Source: Burkholderiales bacterium
Lineage (GTDB): Bacteria; Pseudomonadota; Gammaproteobacteria; Burkholderiales; Burkholderiaceae_D
Assembly (NCBI GenBank): GCA_947475815.1
Contig: CANJOT010000007.1
Coordinates: 1 to 40,627 of the forward strand
Direction: 5' to 3'
DNA length: 40,627 nt
Below the pieces are notes generated by a model. It did not search any database. It had not been told where the DNA came from and saw only the letters and a program-made list of their open reading frames with translations. The position numbers and the translations under genes are program-made. Of the stretch, positions 26,922 to 35,329 are shown one piece after another; within the stretch, counting starts at the first letter, position 1; each line of letters begins with the position of its first letter.

Positions 26922-28147
26922 TACACCACCTGCTCACGGGTCCAGCGTTCGAGGTCGGCTGGAGAGTGTCCCAGCCATTCACACAGCCAGCGGGCGTTGT
27001 CGGCGCCGGGTTGCGCCGGACAGGGCAATAACGCCGCAGGCAAATCATGCTGAAACGGTGCGGTCAGTACCGGCACGACGCCCGCGCCCGAAAATTTTAA
27101 GGGTGTGAACATGGCGCGCGCCTGCGTTTGCGGCGAGGCCATGATTTCGGCAGGTTCAGCATATTTGGCGATCGGCACGCCGAGCGCCTGGCCACCGATC
27201 ACCAGTTCGCTGACCTTACGGTCTTTTGCCCAGGCACGCAGATGGGCATTGATTTCCGGGCCCCGACGGCCGCGTTCGATTTCGTCCTTGAGCCCGGGAT
27301 CCTTGCTCCACTCGGGTTCACCCATCAGTTGAATCAGACCGGCCCACTGGCGTGGCTCGAGGGTCAGGATCTGCACATAGCCATCCACACACTCCAGCAC
27401 GCCGCCATACCGGAACGAACGTCCGGCGCGGTTTTCTATCACCCCATCGCCCACACGCTGCACATTGAAGCAGCTGATGGCGACGTTGGCGTCCTGCTCG
27501 GACACGTCAACAAACTGGCCGCCGGTTTCGTCCTGCACCAGCAGTGCCGTCAGGATGCCCGCAGCCGCCGAGGTGCCGCCTACCAGCGCCGCGAAATGAC
27601 CATAAATTTTCACTGGCGGTCGCTCCGGAAACAGTTCGAGTGCCAGACCGTTGGGCATCAGGTAACCTTCGCCACCGGAGTGGAAAACATTAAGCTCATG
27701 AGCCACATAATCACGCCAGGGACCGGTCGCGCCAAACGGAAGTACCGACGCATAGATCAGATGGGCATAGCGTGCCGTCAGATCCTCCGGATCAAGACCA
27801 AGCGCGGGTCGCTCCGCAGGACGCGTGTCATCAATGAAAATGTCGGCACGCGCCAGCAGTTCGCCCAGCAGGACCTGTCCCGCCGGCTGGGCAAGATCCA
27901 GCGTGAGACTGCTCTTGTTGACATTGAGATAGTTGAACAGCACGCTGCCATCAGCGCCCATCGATGGCAAAGCCTGTCGCATCGGATCGCCCTTGCCCGG
28001 CGCCTCGAGTTTGATGACCGTGGCGCCCATCAGGGCGAGGATGCGCCCCGCATACGAAGCCGCCACGTCAGCGCCGTGCTCAACCACGATCACGCCGGTC
28101 AATGCCGGCTCGTCCGGATTTCCTTGATGGTGCGTCCCATCCGCCAT
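26921..28147 (-). CDS. CaiB/BaiF class III CoA-transferase-like protein (paralogue 3), apparent catalytic Asp absent
   Basis: 'LTGVIVVEHGADVAASYAGRILALMGATVIKLEAPGKGDPMR', 'NVNKSSLTLDLAQPAGQVLLGELLARADIFIDDTRP'; 'YGHFAALVGGTSAAAGILTALLVQDETGGQFVDVS' has Ala at the aligned Asp position. Confidence 0.9.
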   Translation of the reverse strand: MADGTHHQGNPDEPALTGVIVVEHGADVAASYAGRILALMGATVIKLEAPGKGDPMRQALPSMGADGSVLFNYLNVNKSSLTLDLAQPAGQVLLGELLARADIFIDDTRPAERPALGLDPEDLTARYAHLIYASVLPFGATGPWRDYVAHELNVFHSGGEGYLMPNGLALELFPERPPVKIYGHFAALVGGTSAAAGILTALLVQDETGGQFVDVSEQDANVAISCFNVQRVGDGVIENRAGRSFRYGGVLECVDGYVQILTLEPRQWAGLIQLMGEPEWSKDPGLKDEIERGRRGPEINAHLRAWAKDRKVSELVIGGQALGVPIAKYAEPAEIMASPQTQARAMFTPLKFSGAGVVPVLTAPFQHDLPAALLPCPAQPGADNARWLCEWLGHSPADLERWTREQVV

Positions 28148-28177
28148 GTCTTCCCCCTGCCCGCTTGCGGGCGCTGC

Positions 28178-29377
28178 TCAGCGTATTTGTGCCAGGCCCA
28201 GCTCGAAACTACCGTCAATCACCGGTCTGTGCGCCAGGTCTCTGGACGGTAACATCACGGTCGCAATGCCGGGCGCGGTGATTTCGCCACGCTGGTTTTC
28301 GGCCCAGATCTCAAGGTCGACCAGAGCGTAGCCATCCTTGGCGTACTTGCGCGCCACCTTGCCCTTGAGCCAGGTGGTATCGCCGACAATGTTGAACTTG
28401 CGGATCTCGCCACGGATACGTTTGAGGAAAGCGGCATCGCCCATCCAGTTGCTTACCAGGCTGGTCATCCAGCTCATGCGGCCCGGGCCATAATCGTAGG
28501 CCGAGGGCGCGCCCGACTTTTGCGCCGTCGAGGCGTCGGAATGACCGGCGCCGGTATATTCGATGCCACCGCCACCGGCCTTGCGAAAATAATGACCGGG
28601 ATGGCGCTGCGCCTGCATCAGGATCAGGCCATGCGTCAGACCGCGGCCGACGCCGACATTGATGCCCTTGAGATCGGTGGCCGTTAGCGGCCCGCGCGCA
28701 ATGGTGTCGAGTTCTTCACCCACCTGCACGTCCTGCCAGTAACGGATCTTGCCGCCGCGGATGCAGTTAACCTCGTCAAGTTCAACCGCCTCGATCCGCT
28801 CCATTTCCTCGGCGCTGTACTGATAGGTACGAATGGACTCATGTTTGCCCGACGAACGCGCTGCGCGCCGCTCGTGTCGCGTGCACCAACCGAGCACCCG
28901 AGCCATCAGTTCGTCGCGCTGGTTGATGAAGTTGGCCTCGACATACTGAATCACAAGGCGACCGGAAAGCGTGCTTTTCTTTTCTTCGACACCAACCACG
29001 CGCTCGACACAATTCATGCGGTCACCCAGGCGCCAGGTGCGGAAGAATTCCCAATCATTACCAGCAAAAAAACCATGTACGCCCGGAAAACCCCAGCGTG
29101 TGCGGCCGATGTATCCATAAGCCATCGGAATGGTCGGATGTCCGACCAGCACCGAATGACGGCTGCGGCGGGCCGCTTCCATGTCACGGAACAGAGGATT
29201 GAGGTCACCGATGCCATTGCAGTAATTGCGCATGGTGTCATAGGTCAGATCCTGAATGAACGGCCCCTCCGGACGCAGGTAGGAGCCGACCATGGCCCGC
29301 GCGGCGGCCAGCGACTCTTCGGTGATGCGCGCCTCGGCCGGGCCGTTTTCAGTGACCGCTTGAATATCGTCTGACAT
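28178..29377 (-). CDS. FAS1-like dehydratase / MaoC-type hydratase domain protein
   Basis: 'YLRPEGPFIQDLTYDTMRNYCNGIGDLNPLFRDMEAARRSRHSVLVGHPTIPMAYGY' N-terminal FAS1-like dehydratase region; hot-dog-like C-terminal half 'GRMSWMTSLVSNWMGD...FNIVGDTTWLKGKVARKY'. Confidence 0.85.
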   Translation of the reverse strand: MSDDIQAVTENGPAEARITEESLAAARAMVGSYLRPEGPFIQDLTYDTMRNYCNGIGDLNPLFRDMEAARRSRHSVLVGHPTIPMAYGYIGRTRWGFPGVHGFFAGNDWEFFRTWRLGDRMNCVERVVGVEEKKSTLSGRLVIQYVEANFINQRDELMARVLGWCTRHERRAARSSGKHESIRTYQYSAEEMERIEAVELDEVNCIRGGKIRYWQDVQVGEELDTIARGPLTATDLKGINVGVGRGLTHGLILMQAQRHPGHYFRKAGGGGIEYTGAGHSDASTAQKSGAPSAYDYGPGRMSWMTSLVSNWMGDAAFLKRIRGEIRKFNIVGDTTWLKGKVARKYAKDGYALVDLEIWAENQRGEITAPGIATVMLPSRDLAHRPVIDGSFELGLAQIR

Positions 29378-29521
29378 GTCTTGTTCCCCTCATGTTTATT
29401 GGATCCGGTCCGGAATTGAAATTTATCCTTAGTGACCGCAAGGAAAAAGATACCATCGCAAATTGATAAGAACAAATCATGATTTATTTACTTAGCATTC
29501 AAAAAAATGAATGGATAAGGC

Positions 29522-30472
29522 ATGAAAAACATCACCCTTAAGCAGCTGCGCATCTTTGCTACCGTAGCCCGGCAGCTCAGTTTCACGCGCGCTGCAAATG
29601 CGCTCTCCCTAACCCAGCCGGCGGTGTCGACACAGATCCGAGCTCTCGAAGAGTCACTCGTTTCAAGACTGTTTGACCGCGTCGGCCGCAGCGTGCAACT
29701 GACCGAAGCCGGTGTCAGGCTGTTGGCCAGCGCCGATGAAATCGAGCATGTACTCGAACAGACCTTCGAGTCACTGGCCGGGCTGCGCGACGTGAAAATG
29801 GGCACACTCAAGGTTGGCGCAATCCACACAGCCAACTACTTCGCCGCCTCGCTGGTCAATGCCTTTGCCGCCCAGCACTCGGCCATTACCGTCCGGTATA
29901 CGGTCGACGCCACCCCAGAGATCATCAGCCAACTCGTACAGAGCCAGACAGAGCTGATCATCATTGGCAGAGCCCCCACCAACATCAACATCGTCGCCGA
30001 GCCGTTTGCGAAACATCCTTATGTGATCGTTGCACCGCCCGATCATCCGCTCGCCCGATCGCGGCGTGTGCCCCTGACGCGCCTGTTCCGCGAGCGCCTG
30101 CTGTCGCGCGAGCCTGGCGCCGCGGCTCGACTGATCATGGAAAACCTGGCGCTCGAGTGCGGGCTGCCGCATCAGCCCGTGCTGGAGACATCGAGCAACG
30201 AAACCATCAAGCAGGCCGTCATGGCCGGTATCGGCATCGGCTGCATCTCGCGCCACACCATCAGTCTGGAGCTGCTCACCGGCAGGCTGGTGATGTTGCA
30301 CGTCGAAAAATTCCCGGTGATCCGTGACTGGTATGTGATCAACCTGCGCGACCGCCGGCTCTCGCCTGTGGCTCAGGCCTTCCGGCAATACCTCACCACG
30401 GATGGCGCTGCGATCATTGAGCGCGTTCTGGGCAAAGACCTTGAGGGACAGACAAAGCGGACCAGGGCCTGA
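29522..30472 (+). CDS. LysR-family transcriptional regulator
   Basis: 'MKNITLKQLRIFATVARQLSFTRAANALSLTQPAVSTQIRALEESLVSRLFDRVGRSVQLTEAG'. Confidence 0.95.
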   Translation: MKNITLKQLRIFATVARQLSFTRAANALSLTQPAVSTQIRALEESLVSRLFDRVGRSVQLTEAGVRLLASADEIEHVLEQTFESLAGLRDVKMGTLKVGAIHTANYFAASLVNAFAAQHSAITVRYTVDATPEIISQLVQSQTELIIIGRAPTNINIVAEPFAKHPYVIVAPPDHPLARSRRVPLTRLFRERLLSREPGAAARLIMENLALECGLPHQPVLETSSNETIKQAVMAGIGIGCISRHTISLELLTGRLVMLHVEKFPVIRDWYVINLRDRRLSPVAQAFRQYLTTDGAAIIERVLGKDLEGQTKRTRA

Positions 30473-30587
30473 ACAGAAGCTTTTTCGCGCCGCTCAGGCA
30501 AAGCACAGCGCACGCTCCCCAGAACCCGATAAAATACCGCCACCACCCTCCGCCTCCCCTCCAATCGCCCCGAGAAGAACAATAACC

Positions 30588-31943
30588 ATGACGCCAACCA
30601 CCGAACTGCTCGCCCGTTTCGTCACCTCCACCAGCGTCGACGCCCTGCCCGCCGTGACGCTGGAACGGGCCAGCATGAGCATCGCCAGTACCATCGCCAG
30701 CGCGGCCATGGGCCACGACATCGAGTCCAGCCGCATCATTCGCGACATAGAGATCGACAACGGCGGCAAGGCGCAGTCGTCGGTCTGGTTTGAAAGTGCC
30801 CGCCTGCCCGCCGCGCATGCTGCCCGCATCAACGCCGTCGCCAGCGACGCCGCCGCCTCGGACGACAGCGACCTGCGCAGCATCGCCCACATCGGTACGG
30901 TGGTATCCAGTTCTTCGGTGGCCATGGGCGAAGCGCTGGGGCGCACGGGGCGCGAGGTGCTGCACGCCATGGTGCTCGGCTATGAAGTGGCTGGTCGGGT
31001 CGATGAAGCCCTCACGCCGATCCGCGGCCAACGCGGCTTTCACGGCTGTATCTCAACCATTTTTGGCGGCGCCGTGGCAGCGGGTACGCTGCTCAGACTC
31101 AACACGCAACAGATGACCTACGCCATCGCCACCGCAGCCACCTCGATCGGCGGCATTTACATTGCCGCCAATACCAGCTGGGCACGCGAATATCACGCTG
31201 GCCTGTCTGCCATGCTTGGCATCAATGCAGCGCTCGCGGCGAGCCGTGGTTTTATTACCGAGCCGGTCGTGCTCGACGGGCCAAAAGGATTTTTTGCCTT
31301 GTTCGGTGGTCAGGCGCTTGAGGACGTAACGCGTGATTTCGGCCAGTCCTGGGACATTGCTACCGACATGGCCATCAAGCTCATGCCGGGTGCGCACCCG
31401 TATCACGCGATCGCCGAAGCAGCCATCGATGCGGCGACCGAAGGCAACGTCAATCCGGCCGATGTCGCGCAGATCATGATCTCGGCGGCCCAGCACAGCA
31501 ACTGGCACGGTCCTACCCATCCAACCGACCTGATCGGCGTGGCGCACAGCATTGTTTATTTTGTCGCCGCCTGCGTGGCCGACCGCAGGTTCAGCTGGGA
31601 ACACGTCACCCAGGAAAAAATCAATGATCCGGTGATTCGCGGCCTGCTCGACAAGGTCGTGTTCGATCCGAATCCGACACCCCTGCCCGACCGCTTTCCG
31701 CACCGCCATGGCGGCACGGTCATCATCACGATGAAAAACGGCCAGAAATTCTCGAACACCTGCAAGGCACCGCGCGGTTCGGGACCGCGTGGCGTGGAAT
31801 GGGCGGATGTCGATGCCAAGTATCGCCACCTCCTTCCCCTGTCCGGCCTGCCCGGCGATCGCATCGAAGAAAGCCTGCACACCATCCACGGACTGGCTGA
31901 TCTGCCGTCCATTGCGACACTGACCAGCCAGTTGCGCAAATGA
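30588..31943 (+). CDS. MmgE/PrpD family protein
   Basis: ORF 30402..31943 trimmed to ATG at 30588; '[46 protein letters not shown]', '[23 protein letters not shown]'. Confidence 0.93.
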   Translation: MTPTTELLARFVTSTSVDALPAVTLERASMSIASTIASAAMGHDIESSRIIRDIEIDNGGKAQSSVWFESARLPAAHAARINAVASDAAASDDSDLRSIAHIGTVVSSSSVAMGEALGRTGREVLHAMVLGYEVAGRVDEALTPIRGQRGFHGCISTIFGGAVAAGTLLRLNTQQMTYAIATAATSIGGIYIAANTSWAREYHAGLSAMLGINAALAASRGFITEPVVLDGPKGFFALFGGQALEDVTRDFGQSWDIATDMAIKLMPGAHPYHAIAEAAIDAATEGNVNPADVAQIMISAAQHSNWHGPTHPTDLIGVAHSIVYFVAACVADRRFSWEHVTQEKINDPVIRGLLDKVVFDPNPTPLPDRFPHRHGGTVIITMKNGQKFSNTCKAPRGSGPRGVEWADVDAKYRHLLPLSGLPGDRIEESLHTIHGLADLPSIATLTSQLRK

Positions 31944-31953
31944 AAGCGATCTG

Positions 31954-32298
31954 ATGAGTGCCCTTCCGAACTGCCCGAAATGCAATTCCACATTTACCTA
32001 CGAAGACGGCAGCATGCTTGTTTGTCCCGAGTGTGCGCATGAGTGGTCAGCCTCGGCGGTCGCGGCCGAGGGCGGCGAGCAGGCCGCCGTTGTGCGCGAT
32101 TCGGTGGGAAACGTGCTGGCGAACGGCGACACCATCACTGTCATCAAAGACCTGAAGGTCAAGGGCTCATCCCTGGTGGTCAAGGTGGGCACCAAGGTGA
32201 AAAACATTCGTCTGGTCGAAGGCGATCACGACATCGATTGCAAGATTGATGGCATCGGTGCGATGTCGCTGAAATCGGAGTTCGTCAGGAAAGTCTGA
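31954..32298 (+). CDS. phnA: PhnA/YjdM zinc-ribbon protein
   Basis: '[29 protein letters not shown]', '[67 protein letters not shown]'. Confidence 0.96.
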   Translation: MSALPNCPKCNSTFTYEDGSMLVCPECAHEWSASAVAAEGGEQAAVVRDSVGNVLANGDTITVIKDLKVKGSSLVVKVGTKVKNIRLVEGDHDIDCKIDGIGAMSLKSEFVRKV

Positions 32299-32304
32299 GA
32301 GCGC

Positions 32305-33165
32305 TCATGCGCCGGCATTGCGCGCGAGTTTTTCCAGACGGTAGTTAAACTGCCGCAATGTCAGGCCGAGCGACTGCGCTGCGCGTGAATGATTGCCGGC
32401 ATGCTCCTCAAGGGCATCATGCAGATCCTGCAGTCCATGCGAGCGTACTGGCAGGTATTCGCGGATGGCATCGGGCTCGCGCGCCGGCCCGGTGACGCGC
32501 GCCTGCCCCGCTTCAAGTGCCTGCAACAAAGCGAGGTTTTGCGCCTCAAGCTTGCGGGTGCGCTGCTCAACACCCAGCTGCAGGGCGAGTAACTGGCCAA
32601 TCAGAGTGGCGAGGATGTCGAGCAGGGCCAGATCATCGGCCAGCGGCCGGCTGCGGTTGCGCAGGCGATGACAGGCCAGCACTCCTACCGTGGCACGCTC
32701 GATGCGGATGGGCAAGGCCAGGAACGACACCGGCCCTGCTGGCAGGTCGGCGCGCCTGACGGTGCGCGCCAGAAAGACGGGCTCGTCATCAATGTCCTGC
32801 ACGATCATGAACTGACCGGTGGCCAGCACCGTGCCGGTAATGCCCTCGCCGGGCCTGAACCGGCCGCGACCGACCTGCTCGCGAGTCAGTCCGTAGGAAT
32901 ATCGGATGCTGGCTGAAGCAATCGCCGGCATGCCCGCGGAGTTCTGGTCGAAGAGCTGTTCGAGCCGGTCGGCCAGCAGAATGCGCCCGCGGTTCAGGCC
33001 AAGCAACTCCGAACACAAATGCAGCATCTCGCGACAAACCACCTCGGGCGACAGACTCTTGCCGATGTGTTTCATCACCTCCCTCATGAGCAGCATTTCC
33101 TGGGTGCACCAACTCTCCCGACCCGAGGGGTCGTGCGTCACCACCGGCGCGGCCGGGCCTTCCAC
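32305..33165 (-). CDS. GAF domain + Fis-type HTH regulator lacking an AAA+ domain
   Basis: NifA-like GAF region 'LRRGRILLADR-type ... REQVGRGRFRPGEGITGTVLATGQFMIVQDIDDEP' (paraphrased start, exact motif from GRGRF onward) and C-terminal 'LEEHAGNHSRAAQSLGLTLRQFNYRLEKL' Fis HTH; GTG start with AGGAG overlapping the cyanase stop. Confidence 0.88.
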   Translation of the reverse strand: MEGPAAPVVTHDPSGRESWCTQEMLLMREVMKHIGKSLSPEVVCREMLHLCSELLGLNRGRILLADRLEQLFDQNSAGMPAIASASIRYSYGLTREQVGRGRFRPGEGITGTVLATGQFMIVQDIDDEPVFLARTVRRADLPAGPVSFLALPIRIERATVGVLACHRLRNRSRPLADDLALLDILATLIGQLLALQLGVEQRTRKLEAQNLALLQALEAGQARVTGPAREPDAIREYLPVRSHGLQDLHDALEEHAGNHSRAAQSLGLTLRQFNYRLEKLARNAGA

Positions 33166-33173
33166 CTTCGCTC

Positions 33174-33617
33174 CTAGTACTGCTTGTAAGGCAGAAATTT
33201 TCCCGACAGCACGACATTGACACGATCACCCTTGGGGTCGGGCTGGCGCACGATGTCCATGCTGAAGTCGATGGCGCTCATGATGCCGTCACCGAACTCT
33301 TCATGGATCAGTTCCTTGATGGTCGCGCCATAGACATTGACGATTTCATACCAGCGGTAGATGAGCGGGTCGGTCGGCACGGCACTTGGCAGCGAGCCCT
33401 TGTAGGGCACCACCTGCAGCCATTTTCGGTCCTCCGCGTCGAGGCCGAAGATATCGCCGACGATGCTGGCCTGGGTCGCATCCAGCGTCATCTGCCCGAG
33501 GCAGGCGGCGGTGGTCCATTCCTTGGACAGGCCAACTTTCTTCGCGACATCGTCCCACTTGATGCCCTTGCTGACTTTGGCGCTGATGATTTTTTCGGTA
33601 ACGTCCAGACGGTTCAT
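33174..33617 (-). CDS. cynS: Cyanate hydratase (cyanase)
   Basis: 'LGQMTLDATQASIVGDIFGLDAEDRKWLQVVPYKGSLPSAVPTDPLIYRWYEIVNVYGATIKELIHEEFGDGIMSAIDFSMDI'. Confidence 0.97.
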   Translation of the reverse strand: MNRLDVTEKIISAKVSKGIKWDDVAKKVGLSKEWTTAACLGQMTLDATQASIVGDIFGLDAEDRKWLQVVPYKGSLPSAVPTDPLIYRWYEIVNVYGATIKELIHEEFGDGIMSAIDFSMDIVRQPDPKGDRVNVVLSGKFLPYKQY

Positions 33618-33655
33618 GAGATCTCCAGATTCAATAAGAAAGTAATGGGACCGGC

Positions 33656-34450
33656 TTAGTGGGCCAGTGCCCGCGAGACTAGAAAATCAACAACGTGATT
33701 GCGCAGGTTGTAATAACCATCAAGGTGATGCAGGCTGGCGCGCTTGCGGTCGCGCGGCAACGGATTGACCACCACCTCGGCAATACCGCCCGGCCGGTAG
33801 CCCGCGTCCGTTTCCGCGCCATTACTCATAAGCAGGATGCGATCCGCCAGCAGGATGGCCTCATCCACATCGTGAGTGATCATGAAAACGGTCTGATGCG
33901 TCTCGCGCACGATGGCCATCAACTCATCCTGAATGGTGCCGCGGGTGAGCGCGTCGAGCGCGCCGAAGGGCTCATCAAGCAACAGCATCTTGGGTTGGAT
34001 GGAAAAGGCGCGGGCGATGCCGACACGCTGTTTCATGCCGCCCGAGAGTTCGCTCGGCTTTTTGTCGATGGCCAAGCTCAGGCCGACCATGGCGACAAAT
34101 TTTTCGACATGCGTATTGATCGCCGCACGCGACCAGTCCGGCCAGCGCGACTTGACCGCAAACGCGATGTTCTGGCGCACCGTAAGCCACGGCATCAGTG
34201 CATGACTCTGGAACACCACGCCGCGATTCAGGCTGGGCCCGGACAGCTCGCGCCCTTCCATGAAAACATTGCCGGACGTGGCCGTATCCAGACCGGCGAG
34301 CACATTCAGCACCGTGGTTTTGCCACAGCCCGAGTGGCCGATGATGCAGACAAACTCACCGCGGTCGAGCGTGAAGGACAGGTCGGCAAACACCGGCTTT
34401 CCTGGCACATAGGACTTGGCGAGACTTTCAATTTTAAGCAGACCATCCAT
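33656..34450 (-). CDS. Nitrate/sulfonate/cyanate ABC transporter ATP-binding protein (NrtD/CynD-type)
   Basis: ORF 33656..34579 trimmed to ATG at 34450 (MDGLLKIESLAKSYV); Walker A GHSGCGKTT, 'LSGGMKQRVGIARAFSIQPKMLLLDEPFGALDALTR', 'MITHDVDEAILLADRILLMSNG'. Confidence 0.94.
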   Translation of the reverse strand: MDGLLKIESLAKSYVPGKPVFADLSFTLDRGEFVCIIGHSGCGKTTVLNVLAGLDTATSGNVFMEGRELSGPSLNRGVVFQSHALMPWLTVRQNIAFAVKSRWPDWSRAAINTHVEKFVAMVGLSLAIDKKPSELSGGMKQRVGIARAFSIQPKMLLLDEPFGALDALTRGTIQDELMAIVRETHQTVFMITHDVDEAILLADRILLMSNGAETDAGYRPGGIAEVVVNPLPRDRKRASLHHLDGYYNLRNHVVDFLVSRALAH

Positions 34451-34461
34451 GCCCGTTGCCT

Positions 34462-35328
34462 CTATTCCACGTAAGTGACCAGCTTTTGCAGCCGGCCAAA
34501 CATCATGTCGAGCAACATGCCCACCACGCCAATCACCAGAACCGCAAAGATCACATTCACCAGTGACAGATTGTTCCACTCGTTCCAGACAAAATATCCA
34601 ATGCCCGTTCCGCCCACCAGCATCTCGGCCGCCACGATCACCAGCCAGGCAATGCCCATGCTGATGCGCATGCCGGTCAGGATGGTCGGCGCGGCCGCCG
34701 GCAGGATGACCAGCAGCGCCTTGCGCCAGGGGCTGACTTCAAGCGTCGCCGCCACTGCCAGCCACTCGCGCTTGACCGAGGCCACGCCAAAGGCGGTATT
34801 CACCAGCATTGGCCAGATCGAACAGATGAAGATGACGAAGATACCGCTGGTTGAAGAATCCTTGATGGTATAAAGCGCCAGCGGCATCCAGGCCAGCGGA
34901 CTGATCGGCTTGAGCACCTGAATGAAAGGATCAAAAGCGCGCCGCAGCAGCGGCGACATACCGATGACAAAACCCAGCGGTATGGCCACCAGACAGGCCA
35001 GGCCAAAACCGAGGGCAACTCGGCCGAGCGAAAACGCCAGCTGAATGCCGATGCCCTTGTCGTTCGGGCCGTTGTCGAAAAACGGATTCGACAAATGCGT
35101 AACGATGGCGGACCCCATCTGGGCAAGCGTCGGGAAACCACCGGTCTTCACCGCCCCGGGGTCCTTGCCCATCATTGTCGCGTATTCGATTTGCTCTGCA
35201 GTCAAGCCACTGCTGGATCCGCCCACCGGCGCGTTGCCGGTCGCCAGATGCCAGATGCCCAGAATGAGCAAAAATATCAGCAACGACAGCAGCGCCGCCT
35301 GCAGCTTGAGTCGGGTCGCGCCGTTCAT
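34462..35328 (-). CDS. Nitrate/cyanate-type ABC transporter permease (NrtB/CynB-type)
   Basis: 'PLGFVIGMSPLLRRAFDPFIQVLKPISPLAWMPLALYTIKDSSTSGIFVIFICSIWPMLVNTAFG', 'MRISMGIAWLVIVAAEMLVGGTGIGYFVWNEWNN'. Confidence 0.95.
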   Translation of the reverse strand: MNGATRLKLQAALLSLLIFLLILGIWHLATGNAPVGGSSSGLTAEQIEYATMMGKDPGAVKTGGFPTLAQMGSAIVTHLSNPFFDNGPNDKGIGIQLAFSLGRVALGFGLACLVAIPLGFVIGMSPLLRRAFDPFIQVLKPISPLAWMPLALYTIKDSSTSGIFVIFICSIWPMLVNTAFGVASVKREWLAVAATLEVSPWRKALLVILPAAAPTILTGMRISMGIAWLVIVAAEMLVGGTGIGYFVWNEWNNLSLVNVIFAVLVIGVVGMLLDMMFGRLQKLVTYVE

Positions 35329-35329
35329 C

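Noticed and set aside
25614-27053. 479-aa plus-strand ORF opposite the CoA-transferase genes
   Set aside because: Antisense shadow of strongly supported CDSs in high-GC DNA; composition (Arg/His/Gln-rich, no family motif) is typical of spurious ORFs.
27128-28252. 374-aa plus-strand ORF opposite CoA-transferase paralogue 3
   Set aside because: Antisense shadow ORF; no recognisable domain and the opposite strand carries a clear CaiB/BaiF protein.
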